This document shows, piece by piece, positions 9,064 through 17,425 of a DNA stretch of 64,000 bases. Position 1 is the stretch's first letter. Each line of letters begins with the position of its first letter. This DNA is from Mycolicibacterium llatzerense (GTDB lineage Bacteria > Actinomycetota > Actinomycetes > Mycobacteriales > Mycobacteriaceae). A program made the translations under genes and the position numbers. A model generated the notes under the pieces. It made no database searches, was not told the DNA's origin, and was given only the letters and a program-made list of their open reading frames with translations. The stretch lies in the NCBI RefSeq assembly GCF_000878195.1, contig NZ_JXST01000002.1, positions 62,001 to 126,000 on the forward strand, in the 5' to 3' direction.

Positions 9064-11036
9064 TGCAGCTCGACGCACTCATCATCTACAACGTCGATGG
9101 CGACGTCCGACAGATCCAGTTCCGGCCAGGCCGGCTCAACGTCATCACCGGTGAGTCAGGAACGGGAAAGAGCAGCATCATCGGCATCCTTCGCTTCCTG
9201 CTGGGAGGCGACAGCCCGAACGTGCCGCTAGGTCCAATCCAGGACACTGTGGCCTGGTATGGGCTACTGGCGCATGTCGGTGACACTCGCTTCTTTATCG
9301 GACGTCCGGCGCCCGCCCATGGTGCGACAACTTCGCAAGCGATGCTCTCCATTGGGGAGATGGAGGTTCCGCTGTTCTCGACTCTGGAAGTCAATACGAA
9401 CACCCGTGAACTCGTCGACTATCTCGGCGGTCTCGTTGGGATCGAAGAGAACCTCCACGTGCCCACTGAAGGTCAAACTCGTCGTGCCCTGGCCGCAAAC
9501 CTCCGACATGCGCTCTATTACTGCTTTCAGGGACAGGGAGAGATCGCCAATCCCGATCTGCTCTTCCACCACCAGAACCGTGATTTTCAAAAGCAGGCAA
9601 TCCGGGACACCTTCCCGTATTTTCTCGGTGCGCAGAGCTCCGATGCTCTGCGCAAACGCGAAGCGCTCTCTGTGCTGAATCGAGAGATCCGGCTGCACAC
9701 CCGTAGGCTCGAGGAAGCACGTGCTGCGCGTGAGCTGGGTGTTGGCCGCGCCGCGGGACTTATCGCTGAAGCGCGAGCCAGCGGCCTGCTGCGTGCCGAC
9801 ACGGTGCCTGTCGACTTCGGCGAAGCATACGAAATGCTCTCGGCCGCAATCAATGCCGCCGAACCAGTGCTCGATCCCGGTGCCGTCGATGGTGACGCTG
9901 AGGTGGAGAGCCTGATTGCGCGTCGCGTAGAGTTGCGCGGCGCCCTACGTGACATCAATGACAAAGTCCGCGGGCTCGAAGAGTTCGCCAGAGTCGGTAC
10001 CGAGTACGACGCTGAACTCAACGAACACCGCGTTCGGCTTGCCTGCATCGGGCTCATCCCCGGTGACACGGGTTCAGAGGCGGTCTGCCCTGTGTGCACG
10101 AGCCCGCTGGAGGAGCCCACCGTCCGCGAGGCAATCGAACATAGCCTCGGTCGCATCTCTCGCCGGATTGAGCTCGCTCAACGTGACCAGCCGCGCATCA
10201 CCACTGCGCGTGCCGAGCTTCTGGAGGCCCGCGATCACGCGCGAGCAGAACTAGCTGACGTAGATATTGCACTGGACGAACTCGCGCGATCCGACGATAT
10301 CCGGGCGGCGGCTCAACGGACCTGGGATCAGCAGAGTTTCGTCCGCGGTCGCATTACCCAATACCTCGACACGACCACGCTGGAGAGTGACGACTCTATT
10401 GCTGCCATGGAGCGCATGATCGACGAACTGAATGGCAAAGCGACAAGGCTCACCGAGGAACTGGATCCCGAAGCTCTCCGCTCAGCGGTGAATTCGCTCC
10501 TGAATATCGTAGGGCGTCGCATGACTGATTTAGCGCGTTCACTCCCTCTTGAGCACTCTGAGCATTGGGTGCGGATCGACCCGTACCGTCTGACTGTCGT
10601 CGCGGACACGGTCCACGGTCCGGCCTACATGGACGCTGGCGCCATCGGTAGCGGCATGAGCTGGGTCGGATATCACCTCGTGGCCTACCTGGCATTGCAT
10701 CGTTTTTTCATCGAGGCGGCTCGGCCGGTACCGAGTTTCATCGTTCTCGATCAACCCAGTCAGGCATTTTTTCCGCGGGACCGTGTGACCGGTGGCGACC
10801 TCGCCGAGTTGTCAGACACCGACCGCGACAACACCAGAAGGCTCTACCAGATGATGTTTGACGTCGTCGCCGAGCTCGACGGCCAGCTGCAGATCATTGC
10901 TCTGGACCACGCTGACTTCAGCGACGCGTGGTTTCAGGAGTCCATCATTGAAAATTGGCGAGACGGTACAGCGTTAGTCCCAACTGCCTGGATCAACGCT
11001 CCGGGTACACATAGCAACCCCAAACGGAAGGCTTGA
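9063..11036 (+). CDS. ABC-3C ATPase, DUF3732 family, SMC/Rad50-like
   Basis: I start the 657-residue protein at ATG 9063, ten bases after GGGGAG and overlapping the previous stop; an in-frame ATG at 9000 would lie inside the preceding gene. The Walker A motif GESGTGKS is at 30–37. A Rad50-like CPVC pair lies in the middle of a charged, helical insertion. Near the C-terminus the Walker B-type segment FIVLDQPSQAFFP is the hallmark of the DUF3732 family. Such ATPases probably sense or clamp DNA and gate the nuclease effector. The next gene begins 5 bp downstream. Confidence 0.87.
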   Translation: MQLDALIIYNVDGDVRQIQFRPGRLNVITGESGTGKSSIIGILRFLLGGDSPNVPLGPIQDTVAWYGLLAHVGDTRFFIGRPAPAHGATTSQAMLSIGEMEVPLFSTLEVNTNTRELVDYLGGLVGIEENLHVPTEGQTRRALAANLRHALYYCFQGQGEIANPDLLFHHQNRDFQKQAIRDTFPYFLGAQSSDALRKREALSVLNREIRLHTRRLEEARAARELGVGRAAGLIAEARASGLLRADTVPVDFGEAYEMLSAAINAAEPVLDPGAVDGDAEVESLIARRVELRGALRDINDKVRGLEEFARVGTEYDAELNEHRVRLACIGLIPGDTGSEAVCPVCTSPLEEPTVREAIEHSLGRISRRIELAQRDQPRITTARAELLEARDHARAELADVDIALDELARSDDIRAAAQRTWDQQSFVRGRITQYLDTTTLESDDSIAAMERMIDELNGKATRLTEELDPEALRSAVNSLLNIVGRRMTDLARSLPLEHSEHWVRIDPYRLTVVADTVHGPAYMDAGAIGSGMSWVGYHLVAYLALHRFFIEAARPVPSFIVLDQPSQAFFPRDRVTGGDLAELSDTDRDNTRRLYQMMFDVVAELDGQLQIIALDHADFSDAWFQESIIENWRDGTALVPTAWINAPGTHSNPKRKA

Positions 11037-11041
11037 TCGTT

Positions 11042-14000
11042 ATGGGGACACTGCTACCCACTCTGCAGGCGACGCACCTGCGCGAAGGCTTGACCGATTA
11101 TCTGGCAACAACATTCGCGTTGACGGACCCGGACGCGCAGGCGGTACTCACCGATTTCATAGGCGACTCCGAAAACGGGATGTTCAAGGGGCCCTACGTG
11201 CGGTTGCGGCTGCCGTTCGCGCCTGCGGGGGAGGGCTGGCGAAACCATCTAGATTGGTGGCCAAGCGAATTCGTTCCGTACGGGCACCAAGCGCGAGCGT
11301 TTGAGCGGCTCTCGACCAAGGAGCAAGAACGGCCGCAGCCCACACTGGTCACCACCGGCACCGGGTCGGGCAAGACCGAATCGTTCCTGTTTCCGATACT
11401 CGATAATGTGTTGCGCGCAAAGAAGTCGGGTGTCACCGGGATGAAGGCGCTGATCCTCTACCCGATGAACGCCTTGGCCAACGATCAGGCCGAGCGACTG
11501 GCCAAGCTGATCTCCGGTGACCCGGTCCTCGGTGCGGTCACAGCGGGCATCTACACAGGTGAGCAGAGTGGCGGTGGTCGCACCCGGGTCTCGGCCGACG
11601 GGCTGATCACCGACCGATCCCTGATGCACGATTCGCCCCCCGACATCTTGCTCACCAACTACAAGATGCTCGACCACATGTTGCTGCGCCCCGACCGCGC
11701 CGGCATGTGGCAGCTGTCCGCCGAATCGCTGCAATACCTGGTACTCGATGAATTCCACACCTACGACGGCGCGCAGGGCACCGATGTCGCGATGCTGTTG
11801 CGTCGTCTCGGTCTAACCATCAAATCCCACTGGACTGCCGCGTCAAGGGTCACCGACGACGACCGCGCCCGCCCGCTCGGCAAGATCACTCCGGTTGCCA
11901 CCTCGGCGACCCTCGGTTCGCGCTCAGCCCCGACCGCCATGCTCGATTTCGCCTATACGGTGTTCGGCGAACCGTTCGGCGACGACGCGGTGATCGAAGA
12001 AACCCGCCTGACTCCCGACGAATGGCGCAGGGCGCGGCTGGGCACCGACGACCATGCCTGGCAGCCGATCGAACCGGCCTTGCCCGACGCGCTGGACCGG
12101 ATCACGGCAATCGATCGGGTTGATGGCGATAACCATGCCGTCGCCGCAGCGGTTTTCGCCGAGATCTTCGAAAGGAAATCTCAAGCTGTTCTCTTTGGGA
12201 AGGCCACCCAAGCGGAACTTTTCGAGCAGCCCGTCCAATCTGAGCTCTTTGAGAAGTCCGCACATGCAGGTGTTTCGGCCACCGCGTCGGACCTGGACGC
12301 CGAGGAGATGCTCGATCAGCTCAAGCGGCATCGCTTCATCCAGGCGGTGTTGGAGAACGCCGTCGACGCGGTGTCGCTGCCCGACCTGGCCGAGCAGGTA
12401 TTTCCAGCGGTGCCCGTCGATCGCGATGCCGCCCGCACCCGCGATATCCAGATTCGGTTCCTGGAGTTCGTCTTTGCGATGCTTTCGCACGTGCGCGCCG
12501 AGATCGGCCGCGCAGCGCTCGGCGTCGACGTGCACCTGTGGATCCGGGAACTCAGCCGTCTCGATCGGGCCGTGCGTGCCGCGACCGAATACCGCTGGTC
12601 CGACGACGGAACCTCCGTCGACGACGAGCTGTATCTACCCGCGGTCTACTGCCGGCACTGCGGACGCTCGGGCTGGGGTGCCCGGTTGGCACCGACCGGC
12701 AGCGCCCTCGACGTCACCGACGAGGCGATCCGCGCCGACCACGCCGCTGGCGCCTCGCGGTTCCGTGCGCTGATCTCGGCGCCCGCCGAAGCGCAGGTCG
12801 TCGGCGGCGTTCACGGTCTGCGGTGGTTCCATCTCGACCAGCGCGAACTCCTCGACACGACACCGGACCCGCAGAGCCCCGATGTTGTCGACGGACGGGT
12901 ACTGCCGGTGCTCACCCTGATCGGGCCGGACGCCGACGAACAGTCCAAGAACGACGTGTGCCCAGCCTGCGGCGCCGCCGATGGAATTCGCTTCCTCGGC
13001 AGTGCAGTGGCGACCCAACTGTCGGTGACTTTGTCGAACCTGTTCGGCGACAAGCATCTTGACGCCGCCGAGAAGAAAGCGTTGATGTTCACTGACAGCG
13101 TGCAGGATGCCGCGCACCGCGCAGGGTTCGTGCAGGCACGGTCGCACAGCCTGAGCCTGCGCACGGCGCTGTGCGGAGCGCTCGGTGACGCCGAACTCGA
13201 CCTGGACGAGCTCGCCCGAGCGGTCATCGACCGCGCCGGCGACGATCCGATGCTGCGCTACCAACTACTGCCGCCCGACATCGTGGACCGCGACGAGTTC
13301 GCCGCGTTCTGGAAGCCCGACGCGCACCCCAACTCGCGACGAGCCGCGGAAAACAAAGCCAAGCGGCGGCTGCGGTTCGACGTCGACCTCGAATTCGGTC
13401 TGCAGTCCCGTACTGGCCGCACCTTGGAACTCACGGGCAGCGTCGTCGCCGAGGTGTATCTCGGGGCGGCGCACAAGGCGCCGATCATCGGGAGGCGTGC
13501 CCTCGACAAGGCCGACCCCGCGCAGTTCCCGCTGACCGGGGTGTCCGATGCAGCACTGGCGCAGTGGGTGCGGGGGACGGTCGAGCGGATCCGCACCCGC
13601 GGCGGCATTCACCACGACTGGCTGCGGCCCTACCTGGAGAAGAACGCCAACCGCTACCACGTTTGGGGTGGGCGACCACGCGGCCAGGGCATGCCCGCCT
13701 TCCCGAAAGGTCGCCCCGCCCCGGCCTTCCCGGCCCTGAAATCCGGAAGTGGTGCTCTGCCAGAGGGATTCGACCCGATCACGGCCCCGTCCTCCTGGTA
13801 TGCGCAATGGACGTCGCGGTGCCTGGACGTCAGCCCCCACGACGGCACCTTCCTCGCCAAGGCACTGTTTGTCGAACTTGCCGAGCAGATGTTGCTGTCC
13901 ACCATCACCACCGAGACCGGTTCCACCGTCTACGGAATGACGTCGGCCACCGTCCAGGTCAGCGCTCCCACGCTGGAAGCGCTCCTCGACGAGCGGCACC

Positions 14001-17000
14001 TGCTCGCCTGTGACATCTGTCAAACCCCGGTGCCGGGCAGTGCCACCACCGTCGACGAACTCGACGGGGCGCCCTGCACGTTGATCCGCTGTCCGGGGCG
14101 GCTGCACCGAAGCGCGAAGACTGACAACTTCTACCGCCGGCTGTACGACTCGACCGAGATGAAACGCGTCGTCGCACGGGAACACACTGGCCTGCTGCCG
14201 ACGAAGACCCGCCTCGAATACGAGACTGCCTTCAAACGCGGCGGCACCGACCCGCAAGCACCCAACGTGCTCGTCGCGACCCCGACGCTGGAGATGGGCA
14301 TCGACATCGGTGACCTCTCCACCGTCATGCTCGGCTCGTTACCCCGATCGGTGTCGTCCTACCTGCAGCGTGTCGGGCGCGCCGGCCGGCTCACCGGAAA
14401 CTCTTTGGTGCTGGCCTACGTTCGCGGCCGTGGCGAACATCTGCCCAAGTTGTTCGAGCCGCTGTCGGTGATTCAGGGGGATGTCCGCCCGCCGGCGACA
14501 TTCCTGAACGCCGAGGAGATCCTGCAACGCCAGTACATAGCGCACATCGTCGATCAGTTCGCCCGTGACCCGCAGCTGGTGGCGCCCAAGGATGCACGGT
14601 CGGTGCTCGGAGACAACGGAGCGGACAGCTGGCTGGCCCGGCTGATGGACACCGCCGCCACCGACGCCGAAGCGTTGCTGGACCGCTTCCTGGCCCAGTT
14701 CGGGGAGCATCTCAGCCCCGACGCGGTCGACGCCTTGCGTTCTTGGGCGAGCGCACCACCTCAGGGCGGTCCCAGTGGCCTCACCCAACGCCTCATGGCC
14801 GCGGCCTACCAGTGGCAACTCGATCTCAAGGAACTCACCGAACGGCAGGCGACCGTCGAGGCCGACCTGCCCGAGTTCGAACGCCGGGCCATCTCCCCGG
14901 CCGCCACCGACGATGATCGTCGGGCCTACAAGATCGCCAAGGGATCACGCAAGCTGCTTGGCGCCCAGGTCACCTCGCTGACCCGCGACTACTGGATCTC
15001 GGTGCTCGAACGGTACGGCGTACTGCCCAACTACACACTGCTCGACGACGCGGTGACCCTGGATGTCGGCGTCACCTGGATTGATCCGGACAGCAACGAC
15101 TATATGGGGGAGCAGCTCAGTTATCAGCGCGGTTCCCGGGTTGCGCTCACCGAGCTCGCACCTGGTGCCACCTTCTACGCCCAAGGCCTCGCGGTCACCA
15201 TCGACGCGGTCGACCTGGGCACCGGTGAATCCAACATCCACGCCTGGCAACTCTGCCCGCAGTGCGGGTGGGTGCGCAGCAGCAGCGCGTCCGCGGGATC
15301 TGATCCGGTGTCGAGCTGCCCGCGCTGCCACAGCACCGGTATCGCCGACGTGAGTCAGCACCTGCCGGTCGTCGAAATGACCCGCGTTTCGGCGGAGGTG
15401 CGCCGGGATGAGGCCACCATCAACGACCTACGCGACAACCGTGCGCAGGAACCGTTCACCGTGGTGACCGCCGCCGACGTCGACCCCACCCAGGTGGGGC
15501 GCACCTGGTTTCGCTCGAGTTCGTCGTTCGGTGCGGAATACCTGCGGCGCTTGGATATTCGCTGGATCAACCTCGGCGGACGGACGTCCAAGGGAAAGAC
15601 GAGGTTGATCGCCGGGCAGGAATCTGCCAGCGGCCTGTTCCGGGTCTGCGCGTCCTGTGGGCAACTCGACCGGGAGGCCGGGCGCAACAGTCGATACGAG
15701 CACCGCACCTGGTGTCGCTTGCGGGGTTCGGCCGTGGAGGACGTCCGAGACATCGCGCTGGCGCGACGACTACGGACGCAGGGCGTGCTGCTGCATCTGC
15801 CACCGCAGATGGAGTACGACAACTTCGCCCACCCCAGCCTGGCTGCCGCGATCCTGCTCGGCCTGCGCGAGGTGATCGGCGGATCACCCGAGCATCTCGA
15901 CGTCGCCACCATCAGCGATGCGCTGTGGGCGCCTGACCGGCGCGCGCTGCTGATCCACGACACGGTTCCCGGCGGGACCGGCTATCTCGCCGAATTCGCC
16001 GACCACACCAAGGTTTTCGCGGTACTGGCCGCGGCACGGCAGATTCTGCGGGAATGCCCGTGCCGAGATGAGGATCGGCTGGCCTGCCACCGCTGCCTGC
16101 TGCCGTTCGCCGCGCCTTACGAGATGGACAAGGTGTCACGGCTGACCGCATTGAATCTCCTCGACGGCATTCTGGAGGTCGGTGCCCACGGAACTCCCGA
16201 CCTGGATGCCTGGACCGCCGAGGTGACCGAGCAGGCACCGCCCAGCACGCCGCTCAGCGACGAGTCGTTCCTGGAACGCGACTTCTACTGCTCGTTCATC
16301 GAGCGGCTCAAGTTGATGGGTGCAGCCGTCGTGGAGAAACCGGGCACCTACGGTCCGTCGGCGACCATCACGCTGCAAGGCAGCAAGGTGCGGAAATGGT
16401 CACTGCGACCACAGGTTTCGCTTGACTTCGTCAAACCGGACTTTGTGTTGCAGACTGCTGATCCGGACATCCCGCGTATCGCGATTTTCGCCGATGGACG
16501 TGCATTTCACGCCGGAACCGGCGACCGTAACCGTGTCGCTGACGACGCCGACAAACGTGCCGCATTGCGGGCCGCGGGCTATCTGGTGTGGTCCTTCGGA
16601 CATGAGGATCTGCAGCGGTTCAAATCTGGGGAGTCGATCGAGCCGGCTTGGTTCGATCAAAGGGCCACCAGCTTCGTCACCAGCCGGTTCCATGTTCAAC
16701 CGGGTTTGGTTCGGCTGCAGGCCAAAGACCCGGTATCGCAACTGCTCGAGTTCATGGTTACTCCCGACATCGACGCCTGGCGACACTTCAGCAAGTGGAT
16801 GCCGTACTTGTTCGTCCGCAGTGACAACCGCGCTCATTCGGAAGTGGAATCGGCGGTGGCGGCTGCCATCGCGGCGTTGGACGGTGGCACGCCGTTCTCG
16901 GCATCGGGGGCCGACATCTGCTGGGCGTACACCGCCGGCGCTATCACTCTCACCGCCGGCGTGCGCACCACAGCCGATCCGCCACGGGCAGTACTTGCCG

Positions 17001-17425
17001 TCGACGACCGAGATGAGCAGTTGGACGCCCTGCACGGCAAGGCATGGAAGGAATGGCTACGGCTGTCGAATTGGTTGGGGATCAGCGATCCGGGTCGCGT
17101 TACGACCCGCACCCTGCTCGAGTCGGCCCCGGCGTCAGCGCCGGAGCAACCCGATGAGTTCACACTGCCCGCGGAATGGAAACTGTTGCTCGACGAAGCG
17201 GTGTCTGATGGGGAACGCGCCCTGATCTTGAACTTGGCTGCGGCAGGTGCGGCGCCCCCCGAGCTGGGGTATGAGACGACCGATGGCGAGGTGTTGGATA
17301 TGGCCTGGCCTGGCGCGTGCGTGGCTGTGGTGTTCGACGAAGGTGAACAGGTGGAGGGGTGGACGCTGTGCTCACCCGATGCCGATGAAATTGTGGAGGC
17401 GTTGAAAGTGAATGGGGTGGTGTAG
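11042..17425 (+). CDS. Giant DEAD/DEAH helicase with DUF1998 (DrmA+DrmB or DruE-like)
   Basis: A 2127-residue helicase. ATG 11042 has GGAAGG at 11026–11031 with ten-base spacing; TTG 11033 is possible but sits almost on that RBS. Motifs in order: Walker A GTGSGKT 106–112, DEFH 236–239, SAT 288–290, and motif VI (QRVGRAGR) 1109–1116. The two RecA lobes are separated by about 700 residues that contain CxxC zinc pairs. A DUF1998 module follows, with C1536/C1539 and the cluster C1672, C1674, C1682, C1685. After it comes a segment with D1800 and D1818 (FADGRAFH) that looks restriction-endonuclease-like. The helicase-then-DUF1998 order matches DrmA plus DrmB fused, and also DruE of Druantia and MrfA-type helicases. 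The exact subfamily is unsettled. Confidence 0.87.
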   Translation: MGTLLPTLQATHLREGLTDYLATTFALTDPDAQAVLTDFIGDSENGMFKGPYVRLRLPFAPAGEGWRNHLDWWPSEFVPYGHQARAFERLSTKEQERPQPTLVTTGTGSGKTESFLFPILDNVLRAKKSGVTGMKALILYPMNALANDQAERLAKLISGDPVLGAVTAGIYTGEQSGGGRTRVSADGLITDRSLMHDSPPDILLTNYKMLDHMLLRPDRAGMWQLSAESLQYLVLDEFHTYDGAQGTDVAMLLRRLGLTIKSHWTAASRVTDDDRARPLGKITPVATSATLGSRSAPTAMLDFAYTVFGEPFGDDAVIEETRLTPDEWRRARLGTDDHAWQPIEPALPDALDRITAIDRVDGDNHAVAAAVFAEIFERKSQAVLFGKATQAELFEQPVQSELFEKSAHAGVSATASDLDAEEMLDQLKRHRFIQAVLENAVDAVSLPDLAEQVFPAVPVDRDAARTRDIQIRFLEFVFAMLSHVRAEIGRAALGVDVHLWIRELSRLDRAVRAATEYRWSDDGTSVDDELYLPAVYCRHCGRSGWGARLAPTGSALDVTDEAIRADHAAGASRFRALISAPAEAQVVGGVHGLRWFHLDQRELLDTTPDPQSPDVVDGRVLPVLTLIGPDADEQSKNDVCPACGAADGIRFLGSAVATQLSVTLSNLFGDKHLDAAEKKALMFTDSVQDAAHRAGFVQARSHSLSLRTALCGALGDAELDLDELARAVIDRAGDDPMLRYQLLPPDIVDRDEFAAFWKPDAHPNSRRAAENKAKRRLRFDVDLEFGLQSRTGRTLELTGSVVAEVYLGAAHKAPIIGRRALDKADPAQFPLTGVSDAALAQWVRGTVERIRTRGGIHHDWLRPYLEKNANRYHVWGGRPRGQGMPAFPKGRPAPAFPALKSGSGALPEGFDPITAPSSWYAQWTSRCLDVSPHDGTFLAKALFVELAEQMLLSTITTETGSTVYGMTSATVQVSAPTLEALLDERHLLACDICQTPVPGSATTVDELDGAPCTLIRCPGRLHRSAKTDNFYRRLYDSTEMKRVVAREHTGLLPTKTRLEYETAFKRGGTDPQAPNVLVATPTLEMGIDIGDLSTVMLGSLPRSVSSYLQRVGRAGRLTGNSLVLAYVRGRGEHLPKLFEPLSVIQGDVRPPATFLNAEEILQRQYIAHIVDQFARDPQLVAPKDARSVLGDNGADSWLARLMDTAATDAEALLDRFLAQFGEHLSPDAVDALRSWASAPPQGGPSGLTQRLMAAAYQWQLDLKELTERQATVEADLPEFERRAISPAATDDDRRAYKIAKGSRKLLGAQVTSLTRDYWISVLERYGVLPNYTLLDDAVTLDVGVTWIDPDSNDYMGEQLSYQRGSRVALTELAPGATFYAQGLAVTIDAVDLGTGESNIHAWQLCPQCGWVRSSSASAGSDPVSSCPRCHSTGIADVSQHLPVVEMTRVSAEVRRDEATINDLRDNRAQEPFTVVTAADVDPTQVGRTWFRSSSSFGAEYLRRLDIRWINLGGRTSKGKTRLIAGQESASGLFRVCASCGQLDREAGRNSRYEHRTWCRLRGSAVEDVRDIALARRLRTQGVLLHLPPQMEYDNFAHPSLAAAILLGLREVIGGSPEHLDVATISDALWAPDRRALLIHDTVPGGTGYLAEFADHTKVFAVLAAARQILRECPCRDEDRLACHRCLLPFAAPYEMDKVSRLTALNLLDGILEVGAHGTPDLDAWTAEVTEQAPPSTPLSDESFLERDFYCSFIERLKLMGAAVVEKPGTYGPSATITLQGSKVRKWSLRPQVSLDFVKPDFVLQTADPDIPRIAIFADGRAFHAGTGDRNRVADDADKRAALRAAGYLVWSFGHEDLQRFKSGESIEPAWFDQRATSFVTSRFHVQPGLVRLQAKDPVSQLLEFMVTPDIDAWRHFSKWMPYLFVRSDNRAHSEVESAVAAAIAALDGGTPFSASGADICWAYTAGAITLTAGVRTTADPPRAVLAVDDRDEQLDALHGKAWKEWLRLSNWLGISDPGRVTTRTLLESAPASAPEQPDEFTLPAEWKLLLDEAVSDGERALILNLAAAGAAPPELGYETTDGEVLDMAWPGACVAVVFDEGEQVEGWTLCSPDADEIVEALKVNGVV

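Noticed and set aside
11042..17425. Calling the giant helicase DruE and the locus Druantia
   Set aside because: DruE-like architecture fits, but none of the other Druantia proteins (DruA–D, DruF–G, DruH) is recognised nearby.
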